64,000 bases of DNA from Aquibium sp. ELW1220 (GCF_030398385.1 NZ_JAOAOQ010000007.1:124001-188000), one strand, 5' to 3'. Shown: positions 26,218-36,039, counted from the first letter of the stretch. A program made the numbers and translations. The notes: a model not told the origin generated them from the letters alone.

Positions 26218-28110
26218 CTACGGGCCGCTTCGCGTCCTGGCGGCCGCCGGTGCCTTCCGCGCGTGGCCGTTCCGCGGCGCCACCCGCCGCGCACGCTGGT
26301 CGGCCGGTCCCTCCGCGCCGGCGAGGTTGCAGGCGGTGTTGACCAGCCCGATGTGGGAAAAGCCCTGCGGGAAGTTGCCGACGAGGCGGCGGGCGACCGG
26401 ATCATATTCCTCCGCCAGCAGCCCGAGATCGTTGCGCAGCCCGAGCAGCCGGTCGAAAAGCGTGTTGGCCTCGTCCATCCGTCCGAGCATGGCATAGGCG
26501 TCGGCAAGCCAGAACGAACAGGCCAGGAAGGCGCCCTCGCGGCCGCCGACACCGTCGTCGACCTCTTCCGTCGCATAGCGCAGCACGAAGCCGTCATGCA
26601 GCAGTTCGCGTTCGATCGCGGCGACCGTGCCGGCCAGCCGCGGATCGTCGCGCTTGATAAAGCCGACCTGCGGCATGAGGAGCAGCGACGCGTCGAGCGC
26701 GTCTCCGCCGTAGTGCTGCACGAAGCTGTTCTTCTCCAGGTTGAAGCCGTTGCAGACGATGTCGCGCCGAATGGCGTCGCGGACGGTGCGCCAGTGCTCC
26801 ACCGGCCCGTCGAGGCCATGCCGCTCCGTGCTCTTGATGGCGCGGTCGAAGGCGACCCAGCACATCATGCGCGAATGGGTGAAGGCCCGCGGCGGCCCCC
26901 GTACCTCCCAGATGCCGTTGTCGGGGGTCTGCCACACCGCCTCGACATGTTCGAGCAGCGCCTTCTGGAACTGCCAGGATTCGTCCAGCGAACTCAGCTC
27001 CGCCTCGCGGGCGGCATGCAGCGCATCCATCAGCTCGCCGTAGATGTCGAGCTGCAGCTGGTCGGCCGCGCCGTTGCCGATGCGCACGGGGCGGCTGTTC
27101 TCGTATCCCGGGAGCCAGGGTATCTCGATCTCGGGCAGCCAGCGCTCGCCGGAGATGCCGTAGACCACGTCCAGCTGCTGCGGGTGGCCGGCGGCTGCGC
27201 GCAGCAGCCACTCGCGCCAGGCGGCCGCCTCTTCGCGGTATCCGCAATCGAGCAGGGCATAAAGCGTGAGCGTGGAATCGCGGATCCAGCCGTAGCGATA
27301 ATCCCAGTTGCGGCTGCCGCCGAGGGCCTCGGGGATCGACGTCGTCGGCGCCGCCACGATGCCGCCGGTCGGGAGATAGGTCAGGAGCTTGAGGGTGATC
27401 AGCGACCGCATCACGGCGTCGTGGTGCGCGCCCCGGTAGGTACAGCGCCGCGACCATTCCCGCCACCAGAGGCTTGTCTGGTGGAGGCTCTCGGCATGAT
27501 CCTCGACGAAATGCGCCATCTTGTGGGAGCGGTGGTAGGACAGCGTGAAGGCGACGTCCTCGCCGGCGCGCACGACGAAATCCGCGTGCGTCGTCATGTT
27601 GCGGCCCGACAGCGGTACCCGGGAATGCAGTTCCACCGCATCGGGTCCGCTGATGGCGCTGAGGCCGTAGTCGCGGCGGCGCACCCAGGGCACGGCCTCG
27701 CCGTAGTTGAAGCGCAGGATGAACTCCATCTGCATCGGCACGGCGCCGCTGACGCCACTGACGATGCGGACCACCTCGATCTTGTCCTCGTCATGGGTCA
27801 GCGGCATGAAATCGGTCAGGGTGACGACGCCGGCCTCCGTCTCGAAGCGCGTCTCCAGAATCGCGGTGTCAGGGATGTAGCGTCGCGTCGTCCGGCCCGG
27901 CTCAACGGGCGCGACCAGCCAGCGTCCGTGCTCGGGGCCTCCCAGCAGGGCGGCGAAACAGGCGGGCGAATCGAAGCGCGGGGCGCAGAGCCAGTCGATC
28001 GACCCGTCCCTGGCCACCAGCGCTGCGGAGACCATGTTGCCGATCAGGCCGTAATCCTCGAGCGGCTTGGATTGTGAGCGGGAGGCCGCGGTGCCGAGCG
28101 CGTCCGCCAT
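26218..28110 (-). CDS. glycoside hydrolase family 15 protein (glucoamylase/trehalase-like)
   Basis: A 630-residue GH15 enzyme. It has an N-terminal beta-sandwich (YGLIGNMVSAALVARDGSIDWLCAPRFDSPACFAALLG, about residues 20-57) and an (alpha/alpha)6 barrel with PEALGGSRNWDYRYGWIRDSTLTLYALLDCGY, QLDIYGELMD and the C-terminal catalytic-acid region (GREGAFLACSFWLADAYAMLGR; GNFPQGFSHIGLVN). Such proteins hydrolyse terminal glucose from alpha-glucans or split trehalose. There is no signal peptide, so it acts in the cytoplasm. The start overlaps the stop of the upstream SDR gene (TGATG). The last 30 residues are Arg/Ala-rich and may be unstructured. Confidence 0.9.
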   Translation of the reverse strand: MADALGTAASRSQSKPLEDYGLIGNMVSAALVARDGSIDWLCAPRFDSPACFAALLGGPEHGRWLVAPVEPGRTTRRYIPDTAILETRFETEAGVVTLTDFMPLTHDEDKIEVVRIVSGVSGAVPMQMEFILRFNYGEAVPWVRRRDYGLSAISGPDAVELHSRVPLSGRNMTTHADFVVRAGEDVAFTLSYHRSHKMAHFVEDHAESLHQTSLWWREWSRRCTYRGAHHDAVMRSLITLKLLTYLPTGGIVAAPTTSIPEALGGSRNWDYRYGWIRDSTLTLYALLDCGYREEAAAWREWLLRAAAGHPQQLDVVYGISGERWLPEIEIPWLPGYENSRPVRIGNGAADQLQLDIYGELMDALHAAREAELSSLDESWQFQKALLEHVEAVWQTPDNGIWEVRGPPRAFTHSRMMCWVAFDRAIKSTERHGLDGPVEHWRTVRDAIRRDIVCNGFNLEKNSFVQHYGGDALDASLLLMPQVGFIKRDDPRLAGTVAAIERELLHDGFVLRYATEEVDDGVGGREGAFLACSFWLADAYAMLGRMDEANTLFDRLLGLRNDLGLLAEEYDPVARRLVGNFPQGFSHIGLVNTACNLAGAEGPADQRARRVAPRNGHARKAPAAARTRSGP

Positions 28111-28991
28111 CAGCCTGCTCCCCGGAAGGACGGATAGAGGCTCATGCCGCCGTCGGCGACGAGGCTCGTGCCGACCAGGTAGTCGGCATCGTCGGAGGCG
28201 AGCCAGGCAACGGCCCGGCCGATATCGTCGGGGGCGCCGATCCGGCCGTAGGGGATGAGTTCCAGCAGCGCCTCGCGCGCCTCGTCGGACTGCCAGGCCT
28301 CGGCGTTGATCTGCGTGCGGATCGCGCCGGGCGCAACGGAATTCACGCGGATGCGGCGCGGCGCGAGTTCCTGCGCCAGCGATTTCATCAGCAGCATCAC
28401 GCCGCCCTTCGATGCGGCGTAGTTCGCCTGGAAGGCCCAGGGAATGAACTCGTGCACGGAACTCGTGAAGATGATCTTGCCCGCCGCGCGCGACACGTCC
28501 GGGCGTAGCCCCTGGCGGAGGAACCGGCGTGCTGCGGCGCGCGCGGTGAGGAAGGCGCCGGTAAGGTTGACGTCGATCACATCGCGCCAGGCGTCGAGGG
28601 TCATCTCGGCGATGGGCGCCGGTTTTTCGATGCCTGCGTTCGCCACCATGATGTCCAGCGTGCCGTAGCGCTCGACGGCATCTTCGACCATGGCGTCCAT
28701 CTCCGCTTCATTGGTCACGTCGGCGGGAAAAGGGCTTGCCGTATCGCCGGCTCGGCGGATCGCCTCCACCACCGCGTCCGCCTCGGCTGCGGATCGTGGA
28801 TTGGGGCGATGGTTGACGACGACGGAGGCGCCGGCCGCGGCAAGCGCCGTCGCGATTGCCGTGCCGATGCCGGAGGATGCGCCGGTGACGATCGCCACCT
28901 GGCGCGCGAGCGGGCGGCGTGGTTCCGGCTGCGTCCGGCCGTCATCGGAGGAGGGAGAGCGGCAGGGCTCGCGGGAAGCAGGATCGGCCAT
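28110..28991 (-). CDS. SDR-family oxidoreductase (glucose 1-dehydrogenase-like)
   Basis: A 293-residue short-chain dehydrogenase. It has the TGASSGIG cofactor motif (about residues 36-43), NAGIE, the catalytic serine in FTSSVHEF and YAASKGG as YxxxK. The C-terminus PYGRIGAPDDIGRAVAWLASDDADYLVGTSLVADGGMSLYP resembles glucose 1-dehydrogenases. It has about 28 extra polar residues before the Rossmann fold, so a later start is possible, though no better one is evident. It is coupled by a TGATG overlap to the GH15 gene. That suggests, without proof, sequential release and oxidation of a sugar. Confidence 0.88.
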   Translation of the reverse strand: MADPASREPCRSPSSDDGRTQPEPRRPLARQVAIVTGASSGIGTAIATALAAAGASVVVNHRPNPRSAAEADAVVEAIRRAGDTASPFPADVTNEAEMDAMVEDAVERYGTLDIMVANAGIEKPAPIAEMTLDAWRDVIDVNLTGAFLTARAAARRFLRQGLRPDVSRAAGKIIFTSSVHEFIPWAFQANYAASKGGVMLLMKSLAQELAPRRIRVNSVAPGAIRTQINAEAWQSDEAREALLELIPYGRIGAPDDIGRAVAWLASDDADYLVGTSLVADGGMSLYPSFRGAG

Positions 28992-29065
28992 GTCTACCGA
29001 TCTAGTGCAGCCAAGGCGCGTGGAAATGGCGCGGCGTGATGTTTCGGTTGCGGCTGCGCCCGGCG

Positions 29066-30883
29066 TCAGCCGAACGCCGCGGCGCCGAGGTCTGCCCGGC
29101 CCGCCATCGCGCGGAAGCCGGCGAAGAGTTCGCGCCCCATCCCGTAGCCGTTGTGCGACAGGTCGGGCTGCGGGGCGGGACGTGCGGCCAGTTCCTCCGC
29201 ATCGACCAGGACCTCGAGCCGACCGGTCTCGCTATCGACACGGATGACGTCGCCATCGCGGATGCGGCCGATCTTGCCGCCTTCGACGGCTTCCGGTGTG
29301 ACGTGGATGGCGGCCGGGATCTTGCCGCTCGCGCCCGACATGCGTCCGTCGGTGACGAGCGCCACCTTGTAGCCGCGGTCCTGGATGACGCCCAGCACGG
29401 TGGTCAGGCGATGCAGCTCCGGCATGCCGTTGGCTTTCGGTCCCTGGAAGCGCACGACGGCGACGAAATCGCGGTCGAGTTCCCCGGCCTTGAAGGCGGC
29501 GTTGAGCTGTTCCTGGCCATCGAAGACGAGCGCCGGCGCCTCGATCACGCGGCGCTCCGGCTTCACGGCGGAGGTCTTGATGATCGCGCGGCCGAGATTG
29601 CCTTCGAGCACCTTGAGACCGCCGGTCGGCTGGAAGGCCTTCGGGAAGGGAGCCAGCACCTTCTCGTCGCCGCTCGCCGCGGGTGCCGCCTCGCGCGCGA
29701 CGGAACCGTCGGGCGTCAGCTTCGCCTCGACGGCGTATGACCGGAGGCCCGTCCCCCAGACAGTCTCGACGTCCTCGTGCAGCAGGCCGGCGTCGAGCAG
29801 TTCGCGGATCAGGAAGCCCATGCCGCCGGCGGCATGGAAATGGTTCACGTCGGCGAGACCGTTCGGATAGACGCGGGCGAGCAGCGGCACGGTGTCGGAC
29901 AGGTCCGAGATGTCCTGCCAGGTGAGCGCTATGCCGGCTGCGGCGGCCATGGCGATCAGGTGGATGGTGTGGTTGGTCGAGCCGCCGGTGGCATGCAACC
30001 CGACCACGCCGTTGACCACAGAGCGCTCGTCGATGATGCGGCCGGCCGGGCGGAAGTCGTTGCCGAGCGCGGTGATCGAAAGCGCGCGTCTGGTCGCCTC
30101 CCGCGTCAGCGCGTCGCGCAGGGGGGTGCCCGGATTGACGAAGGAGGCACCGGGCAGGTGCAGCCCCATGATCTCCATCAGCATCTGGTTGGAGTTGGCC
30201 GTGCCGTAGAAGGTGCAGGTGCCGGGGCCGTGGTAGGACTTCGATTCGGCTTCGAGAAGCTCGGCGCGGCCGACCTTGCCTTCGGCGTAGAGCTGGCGGA
30301 TGCGCGCCTTTTCGTCATTGGGAAGGCCGGTCGTCATCGGCCCGGCGGGAATGAAGACGGCGGGGAGATGGCCGAAGGTCAGCGCACCGATGACCAGGCC
30401 AGGCACGATCTTGTCGCAGACGCCGAGATAGACGGCGGCGTCGAACATGTCGTGCGACAGGCCGATGGCGGTCGCCATGGCGATCACGTCGCGCGAGAAC
30501 AGCGAAAGCTCCATGCCTGGCCGTCCCTGCGTCACGCCATCGCACATGGCCGGCACGCCGCCCGCCACCTGCGCCACGCCGCCCGCCTCGCGCGCCGCCT
30601 GCTTGATCAGCTGCGGAAAGGTCTCGAAGGGCTGATGCGCCGACAGCATGTCGTTGTAGGAGGTGATGATGCCGAGATTGGCGATCTGGTCGCCGGCGAG
30701 TGCGGCCTTGTCGTGCGGCGCACAGGCGGCGAAGCCGTGCGCGAGGTTGCCGCAGGACAGGACGGAGCGGTTGACGCCCTTGCCGACGGCCTCGTCGAGC
30801 CGGCCGAGATAGGTCTCGCGGGTGGGCCTGGAACGCTCGCGGATACGGTCGGTGATGGCCTCGATGGCGCTTGCGGCTGTCAT
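29066..30883 (-). CDS. edd: phosphogluconate dehydratase
   Basis: A 605-residue Edd that dehydrates 6-phosphogluconate to 2-keto-3-deoxy-6-phosphogluconate in the Entner-Doudoroff pathway. Iron-sulfur ligand segments typical of the IlvD/Edd family are present: [34 protein letters not shown] and [29 protein letters not shown] and [19 protein letters not shown] complete the family pattern. The length is typical. The start codon overlaps the pgl stop (ATGA), making it the third gene of zwf-pgl-edd. No eda (aldolase) gene lies in the window. Confidence 0.97.
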   Translation of the reverse strand: MTAASAIEAITDRIRERSRPTRETYLGRLDEAVGKGVNRSVLSCGNLAHGFAACAPHDKAALAGDQIANLGIITSYNDMLSAHQPFETFPQLIKQAAREAGGVAQVAGGVPAMCDGVTQGRPGMELSLFSRDVIAMATAIGLSHDMFDAAVYLGVCDKIVPGLVIGALTFGHLPAVFIPAGPMTTGLPNDEKARIRQLYAEGKVGRAELLEAESKSYHGPGTCTFYGTANSNQMLMEIMGLHLPGASFVNPGTPLRDALTREATRRALSITALGNDFRPAGRIIDERSVVNGVVGLHATGGSTNHTIHLIAMAAAAGIALTWQDISDLSDTVPLLARVYPNGLADVNHFHAAGGMGFLIRELLDAGLLHEDVETVWGTGLRSYAVEAKLTPDGSVAREAAPAASGDEKVLAPFPKAFQPTGGLKVLEGNLGRAIIKTSAVKPERRVIEAPALVFDGQEQLNAAFKAGELDRDFVAVVRFQGPKANGMPELHRLTTVLGVIQDRGYKVALVTDGRMSGASGKIPAAIHVTPEAVEGGKIGRIRDGDVIRVDSETGRLEVLVDAEELAARPAPQPDLSHNGYGMGRELFAGFRAMAGRADLGAAAFG

Positions 30884-31587
30884 GGCTTTTCTTCCTGGCT
30901 CGGGGCCCAGTAGACGATCGGCTTGGTCTCGGCGGCGTCGAGCACGCGGCGCACCGGCAGGCGCGCTTCCGGCTCCGCCAGCGCCGCCTCCAGGACGTCG
31001 CGCTTGGCGCGCCCCTCGATGTGCAGGAGCAGCATGCGGGCGCTGGCGATGCGCGGCAGCGCCAGCGTCAGCCGTGGCTCGCCAGCGCTTCCCGCATGGA
31101 CGGCGAAGACCGCCTGGCGGGTGAGCGGATCGAGCGGTTCGTCGAGATTCTCGGCGTCGGGAAAGAACGACGCGGTGTGGCCGTCGGTGCCCATTCCGAG
31201 AACGACAACGTCGATCGGAAACAGGATCTCCAGCATCCGCAGGTCGGCGCGCTGCGCTGCCGCCTCCACGCTGTCGGCCTCGCTGTAGAGGGCGATGAGA
31301 TGAGAATCGGCCGCGGCCCCCTGCAGCAGGTTCTCGCGGACGAGACGTTCGTTGGAACGGTCGGACGAGGGGGGAGCGTAGCGCTCGTCGACGAGGGTGA
31401 GAGCGACCTTCGACCAGTCGAGAGCCCGCGTCGACAGCGCGCGGAAGAAGCGCACCGGCGTGGTGCCACCGGAGACGGCGAGCGTGGCGCCGCCGCGTTC
31501 GGCGATGGCCTGGCGAAGAGCCTCTGCCACGGCATCGGCCTGCGCTTCGGCGAGTTCCTGCGGCGTGGCGAATTCTCTCCAGTCCAA
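30880..31587 (-). CDS. pgl: 6-phosphogluconolactonase
   Basis: A 235-residue DevB-type lactonase that hydrolyses 6-phosphogluconolactone. It has [17 protein letters not shown] (about residues 36-52), [25 protein letters not shown] and the catalytic-histidine motif [18 protein letters not shown]. It lies 21 bases after zwf and overlaps edd by four bases, so the three enzymes that turn glucose 6-phosphate into KDPG precursor are made from one transcript. Length is normal for the family. Confidence 0.95.
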   Translation of the reverse strand: MDWREFATPQELAEAQADAVAEALRQAIAERGGATLAVSGGTTPVRFFRALSTRALDWSKVALTLVDERYAPPSSDRSNERLVRENLLQGAAADSHLIALYSEADSVEAAAQRADLRMLEILFPIDVVVLGMGTDGHTASFFPDAENLDEPLDPLTRQAVFAVHAGSAGEPRLTLALPRIASARMLLLHIEGRAKRDVLEAALAEPEARLPVRRVLDAAETKPIVYWAPSQEEKP

Positions 31588-31608
31588 GGCGCGTCTCCCT
31601 TCCTGTGC

Positions 31609-33078
31609 CTATTGCGGGTCGTGCCAGGTCCGGCCGTCACGCTCGATCAGGGCGATCGAACCGGAGGGGCCCCACGTCCCGGCGGTGTAGCCGTGCGGCT
31701 CCTGGCCCGAATCCTCCCATGAGGCGTGGATCGGATCGATCCATCGCCAGGCGGCTTCGACCTCGTCGCGGCGCATGAACAGGGTCTGGTTGCCGCGCAC
31801 CACGTCCATCACCAACCTTTCGTAGGCATCCGGGTTCCGCACGCCGAACGACTGGGCGAAGCTCATGTCGAGCGGCACGTGGCGCAGGCGCATGCCGCCC
31901 GGGCCGGGGTCCTTGATCATGATCCACTGCCTGACCCCTTCGTCAGGCTGCAGGCGGATGACCAGCTGGTTGGCATAGACCATGCCCGCCTGCTCGCCGA
32001 AGATCGAGTGCGGAATGTGCTTGAACTCGATCACGATCTCGGAGGCGCGCGTGGCGAGCCGCTTGCCGGTGCGCAGGTAGAAGGGCACGCCCGCCCAGCG
32101 CCAGTTGGCGATCTCGGCCTTGATGGCCACGAAGGTTTCGGTTCCGCTCTGTCCGCCGAGTTCGTCGGCATAGCCGCGCACCGCGCCGCCGGACGACGCA
32201 CCGGCGCGATACTGGCCGCGCACCGTGACCTTCGAGGCTTCGCCGCCGTTGATGCGGCGCAGCGAGCGCAGCACCTTCAGCTTCTCGTCGCGCACCGCGT
32301 CGGCGTCCATCGAAGCTGGCGCCTCCATGGCCACGAGGCAGAGCAGCTGCAGGATGTGGTTCTGCACCATGTCGCGCAGCGCGCCGGCCTTGTCGTAATA
32401 GCTGACGCGGTCCTCGAGCCCGACGGTCTCGGCCACCGAGATCTGGACGTGGTCGATATGGGCGGAGTTCCACAGCGGCTCGTAAAGCGCGTTGGCGAAA
32501 CGCAGCGCCATCAGGTTCTGCACCGTCTCCTTGCCGAGATAGTGGTCGATGCGGAAGATCTGGTGCTCGGCGAAGACCTGGCCGATCTGGTCGTTCAGCG
32601 CCTGAGCCGAGGCGAGGTCGCGGCCGATGGGCTTCTCGACGACGATGCGGGCCTGCGGGGAGGCGAGGGCATGCTCCTTCAGCTTGAGGCAGATGGCACC
32701 GAAGAGCGACGGCGCCACGGCCATGTAGAAGACGCGGATCCGGTCGCTGTCGCCGATCGCGTTCTTCAGGTCGTCGAAACCCTGGCCGCTCAGCGCATCG
32801 ACCGCCACGTAGGACAGGCGGGCGAGAAAGCGGTCCAGTTCCTCGGCGTCGATGTACTTCTCCGGAACGTGGTCGACGATCGCCTTGCGGGCGAACTCAC
32901 GATACTCCGCATCCGTCAGCTTGGAACGCGACGCGCCAACGACGCGGGTCGGCTCGGAGAACTGTCCGGCGATCTGGCGCTGGTACAGCGCGGGCAGCAG
33001 CTTTCGCTCGGCGAGATCGCCGGTCGCGCCAAAAGCGATGAAGTCGAAAGGCTCGACTGGGATGATCTGGCTCGTCAT
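31609..33078 (-). CDS. zwf: glucose-6-phosphate 1-dehydrogenase
   Basis: A 489-residue Zwf that oxidises glucose 6-phosphate with NADP+ (or NAD+). It has the cofactor motif [19 protein letters not shown] (about residues 16-34), VEKPIGRD and the substrate-binding [13 protein letters not shown] with the catalytic histidine. The start is ATG 33078, with GGGAAG eight bases upstream. It is the first gene of zwf-pgl-edd. The 215-base gap to the divergent aldehyde dehydrogenase contains a near-palindrome at 33119-33133 that may be an operator. Confidence 0.97.
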   Translation of the reverse strand: MTSQIIPVEPFDFIAFGATGDLAERKLLPALYQRQIAGQFSEPTRVVGASRSKLTDAEYREFARKAIVDHVPEKYIDAEELDRFLARLSYVAVDALSGQGFDDLKNAIGDSDRIRVFYMAVAPSLFGAICLKLKEHALASPQARIVVEKPIGRDLASAQALNDQIGQVFAEHQIFRIDHYLGKETVQNLMALRFANALYEPLWNSAHIDHVQISVAETVGLEDRVSYYDKAGALRDMVQNHILQLLCLVAMEAPASMDADAVRDEKLKVLRSLRRINGGEASKVTVRGQYRAGASSGGAVRGYADELGGQSGTETFVAIKAEIANWRWAGVPFYLRTGKRLATRASEIVIEFKHIPHSIFGEQAGMVYANQLVIRLQPDEGVRQWIMIKDPGPGGMRLRHVPLDMSFAQSFGVRNPDAYERLVMDVVRGNQTLFMRRDEVEAAWRWIDPIHASWEDSGQEPHGYTAGTWGPSGSIALIERDGRTWHDPQ

Positions 33079-33118
33079 GGTTTGGTGCTTCCCGGAGCGT
33101 CTTTAACGGAGGCTATAA

Positions 33119-33133
33119 TCTAATCGATTTAGA
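33119..33133. promoter_or_regulatory. inverted repeat in zwf / aldehyde dehydrogenase divergent region
   Basis: The 15-base sequence TCTAATCGATTTAGA has perfect 5-base arms (TCTAA/TTAGA) around TCGAT. It lies 40 bases upstream of the zwf ATG next to an AT-rich stretch (GATTATAG on the zwf strand) that could be a -10 element. Its size and symmetry fit an operator for a LacI-, RpiR/HexR- or GntR-type sugar regulator. No such regulator gene is nearby, and the assignment is inferred from symmetry and position only. Confidence 0.35.
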
Positions 33134-33293
33134 AAGGCCAGAGCGACCCATTCCGAAAGGCCAGCCGGATCGCGACCGGGGAACGCGCTTGACACCCGCG
33201 GAAGGCAAGGCTTTCACCATGTCTCGTCGACGAGCCCCTGCTGCAGTGCAGCATAAGACGGGGCTCTTGGGAAGCGCAAACGGAGCAGGCAGG

Positions 33294-34769
33294 ATGGGCA
33301 CGCATATCTCTCGCACGGTGGCGGAAGGCCTGGCCTTCATGAATTTCATCGGCGGTCGCCAGGTCGATTCCGCGTCCGGACGGCGCATCGACGTCGCTTC
33401 GCCCTCCGATGGCAGGGTCTTCGCCTCCATTCCCGAAAGCGCGGCGGAAGACGTCGATCGCGCGGTCCGCTCGGCGGCGCGCGCCTTCGAGGAGGGGCCG
33501 TGGAGCCGCATGCCGGCCGTCGAGCGCGGACGCTGCCTGACCCGCCTCGGGCTGCTGATCGAGAAGCATGGCGACGAACTCGCCGCGCTCGAATCGCGCG
33601 ACACCGGCAAGCCGATCCGCCAGGGCAGGGCCGACGTCGTCGCCACCATGCGCTACTACGAGTTCTACGGCGGGGCGGGCGACAAGATCCATGGCGACAC
33701 GATCCCGTTCCTGCCCGGCTATACCGCGCTGACACTGCGCGAGCCGCATGGCGTGGTCGCGGGCATCATCCCGTGGAACTATCCGATGCAGATCCTCGCC
33801 CGGGTGGCGGGCGCGGCGCTGGCCATGGGCAACACGCTGGTGGTCAAGCCCGCGGAGGATGCCTCTCTCACCACCATCCGCATCGCCGAACTGGCGCATG
33901 AGGCGGGGGTGCCGGAGGGCGTGTTCAACGTCATCACCGGCTACGGCCGCGACGCGGGTGCTGCGCTCTCGGCGCATCCCGCGGTCGACTACGTCACCTT
34001 CACCGGATCGACCCTGACGGGCACCGCGATCCAGCAGGCGGCGGCCGTCAACAACCGCGGCGTCACCATGGAACTCGGCGGCAAGTCGCCGCAGATCGTC
34101 TTTTCCGACGCCGATCTGGACGCGGCGATGCCGGTGCTCGTCAACGCCATCATCCAGAACGGCGGCCAGACCTGCTCGGCCGGCAGCCGGATCCTCGTCC
34201 AGCGCGAGGTCTACGCGACTGTCGCCGCCGGGCTCGCCGAACGCTTTTCGAAGCTCGTCGCCGGTCCGCACGACGCCGATCTCGATCTCGGCCCGCTGAT
34301 CAACCGCAGGCAGCAGGAGCGCGTGGCGGGCATGGTTGCCGCCGCAGAGGAGGCAGGCATAGAGGCGCTGGCGCGCGGCTCGGTCGCCGCCGATGCGCCT
34401 TCCGGCGGCTACTACTTCGCTCCGGCCCTGTTCGGTTCCGTCGACCCGGCGAAGGCGATCGCGCAGGAGGAGGTGTTCGGACCGGTCCTCGCCGTCACGC
34501 CCTTCGACGACGAGGCGGATGCGATCCGCATCGCCAACGGCACCGATTTCGGCCTGGTCGCCGGCGTCTGGACCCGCGACGGCGGCCGGCAGCACCGCGT
34601 CGCGAAACGCGTGCGTGCCGGCCAGGTCTTCGTCAATGGCTACGGCGCCGGCGGCGGCATCGAGCTGCCCTTCGGCGGCTTCAAGAAGTCCGGCCACGGC
34701 CGCGAGAAGGGTTTCGAGGCGCTCTACGACATGAGTGCGACCAAGACGATCGTCTTCAACCACGGTTGA
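33294..34769 (+). CDS. aldehyde dehydrogenase (betaine-aldehyde-dehydrogenase-like)
   Basis: A 491-residue NAD(P)-dependent aldehyde dehydrogenase. It has the GVVAGIIPWNYPMQI cofactor segment, FTGSTLTGTAIQ, the general-base glutamate E260 in MELGGKSPQ and the catalytic cysteine C294 in NGGQTCSAGSR. The C-terminus carries EEVFGPVLAVTPFD and PFGGFKKSGHGREKG. ATG 33294 follows a GGAGCAGGCAGG stretch. Longer in-frame starts lack homology. It could oxidise betaine aldehyde, gamma-aminobutyraldehyde or another amino-aldehyde. The context does not decide. It is divergent from zwf. Confidence 0.9.
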   Translation: MGTHISRTVAEGLAFMNFIGGRQVDSASGRRIDVASPSDGRVFASIPESAAEDVDRAVRSAARAFEEGPWSRMPAVERGRCLTRLGLLIEKHGDELAALESRDTGKPIRQGRADVVATMRYYEFYGGAGDKIHGDTIPFLPGYTALTLREPHGVVAGIIPWNYPMQILARVAGAALAMGNTLVVKPAEDASLTTIRIAELAHEAGVPEGVFNVITGYGRDAGAALSAHPAVDYVTFTGSTLTGTAIQQAAAVNNRGVTMELGGKSPQIVFSDADLDAAMPVLVNAIIQNGGQTCSAGSRILVQREVYATVAAGLAERFSKLVAGPHDADLDLGPLINRRQQERVAGMVAAAEEAGIEALARGSVAADAPSGGYYFAPALFGSVDPAKAIAQEEVFGPVLAVTPFDDEADAIRIANGTDFGLVAGVWTRDGGRQHRVAKRVRAGQVFVNGYGAGGGIELPFGGFKKSGHGREKGFEALYDMSATKTIVFNHG

Positions 34770-34824
34770 TTCGCGCGTATGCTGACCCCGGGACGTTCGC
34801 CGGGCAGATGGATGGAGCGGTCAG

Positions 34825-35028
34825 ATGCTGCGCATAGAACTGGAACGCGAGGACGACGGACGCTGGATTGCCGAGATCGGGAGCTTGCCCGGGGTGCTTG
34901 CCTACGGGGATACCCGCGAGGAGGCACGTGGTAAAGTCGAGGCTCTTGCCTTGCGTACCCTCGCCGATCGGATCGAGCACGGTGAGGACGTACCGGAGGT
35001 CGGTGCGTTTTTTGTCGTCGCGGCATGA
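34825..35028 (+). CDS. hicB: HicB-family antitoxin
   Basis: A 67-residue HicB-like protein with the partial RNase-H fold of the family: IELEREDDGRWIAEIGSLPGVLAYGDTREEARGKVEALALRTL. There is no C-terminal DNA-binding extension. ATG 34825 is preceded by GGAG seven bases upstream. In intact loci HicB binds and neutralises the HicA mRNA interferase. Here the overlapping downstream hicA frame carries two stops, so this is probably an orphan antitoxin that has outlived its toxin. Confidence 0.85.
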   Translation: MLRIELEREDDGRWIAEIGSLPGVLAYGDTREEARGKVEALALRTLADRIEHGEDVPEVGAFFVVAA

Positions 35029-35237
35029 GCCCGTGGCCAGCCACGCAGGTTCGGCGAGTGCTAAACGCGCTTGCCGACATCGGCTGAACCGTCAAGCGGT
35101 AAAGCGGATCGCACCGCGTGCTCGCGAAGGAGGGATGGCCCAACGTCGTCTTTGCCTTCCATGACAGAGAAGAAATCGGACCAAAGATGCTTGCGCGCAT
35201 CGGCCGGCAAACAGGCCTGAAGCCTGAGGACCTTTGA
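35025..35237 (+). pseudogene. hicA: hicA toxin gene inactivated by two nonsense codons
   Basis: The frame opening at the ATG that overlaps the hicB stop (ATGA) encodes a complete 70-codon HicA-like protein except for TGA at codon 21 (35085-35087) and TAA at codon 26 (35100-35102). The surrounding residues are the HicA core: LNALADIG, stop, TVKR, stop, SGSHRVLAKEG, with the catalytic histidine of SGSH intact. It ends ARIGRQTGLKPEDL. The two stops sit where HicA proteins normally have tryptophan and glutamine/lysine. The rest has no frameshift, so inactivation looks recent, or the stops are sequencing errors. Confidence 0.82.
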
Positions 35238-35292
35238 GAGCCGGCTCCCGGATCGTCGAAGCGGAAACAACACGGATGGGAGAAGTACAATC

Positions 35293-36039
35293 TTGCGTCT
35301 CGAGAACAAGGTCGCCGTCATCACCGGCGCAGCATCCGGCTTCGGAGAAGGCATGGCAAGACGATTTGCGGAGGAGGGGGCGAAGGTCGTCGTCGCCGAC
35401 CTGAACTCGAAGGGCGCGGAGCGCGTGGCGGGCGAGATCGGCGAGGCGGCGCTTCCGGTGACGGCCGACGTGACGATGGCGGCCGACATCGAAAGAATGG
35501 TCGCCGCCTGCATGGAAAAATTCGGCCGGCTCGACGTGATGGTCAACAATGCCGGCTATTCGCACCGCAACGGGCCGCTGACGGAGGTCGACGAGACCAT
35601 CTTAGACCTGATCACCGCGGTCAACATGAAGGCGATCTACCACACGGCCCGGCTGGTGGTGCCGATCATGGAGCGGCAGGGCGGTGGCTCCATCATCACG
35701 ACGGCCTCGACGGCGGGGCTCCGGCCGCGCCCCGGGCTCACCTGGTACAATGCCTCGAAGGGCTGGACGATCACCGCCACCAAATCGATGGCGGTCGAGC
35801 TCGCGCCCAAAAACATCCGGGTCAACTGCCTGTGCCCGGTGGCCGGCGACACGCCGATGCTCGCAACCTTCATGGGCGAGGACACGCCGGAAAAGCGGGC
35901 GCAGTTCCGCGCCTCCATCCCGCTCGGCCGGCTGTCGATGCCGCTCGACGTCGCCAATGCCGCGCTCTGGCTCGCGTCGGACGAGGCGGCCTTCATCACC
36001 GGTGTCGCACTCGAAGTCGACGGCGGACGCTGCATCTGA
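35293..36039 (+). CDS. SDR-family oxidoreductase
   Basis: A 248-residue short-chain dehydrogenase with TTG start at 35293 preceded by GGGAGAAG. It has the cofactor motif TGAASGFGEGMA (about residues 11-22), VADLN indicating NAD preference (aspartate after the second strand), VNNAGYSH, the catalytic TASTAG serine and YNASKGW. The C-terminus contains PLGRLSMPLDVANAALWLASDEAAFITGVALEVDGG. The substrate is unknown. It is followed 75 bases later by an SLC13-type permease on the same strand, so uptake and oxidation of one compound is possible. Confidence 0.9.
   Translation: MRLENKVAVITGAASGFGEGMARRFAEEGAKVVVADLNSKGAERVAGEIGEAALPVTADVTMAADIERMVAACMEKFGRLDVMVNNAGYSHRNGPLTEVDETILDLITAVNMKAIYHTARLVVPIMERQGGGSIITTASTAGLRPRPGLTWYNASKGWTITATKSMAVELAPKNIRVNCLCPVAGDTPMLATFMGEDTPEKRAQFRASIPLGRLSMPLDVANAALWLASDEAAFITGVALEVDGGRCI

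Noticed and set aside
26206-28077. 623-codon plus-strand frame
   Set aside because: It lies opposite the GH15 gene, whose catalytic motifs are clear. The plus product has no recognisable domain.
35085-35102. Programmed recoding (selenocysteine or stop read-through) in hicA
   Set aside because: There are two different stops, TGA and TAA, at positions normally occupied by ordinary residues, and no adjacent stem-loop of the selenocysteine type. Simple inactivation is more likely.
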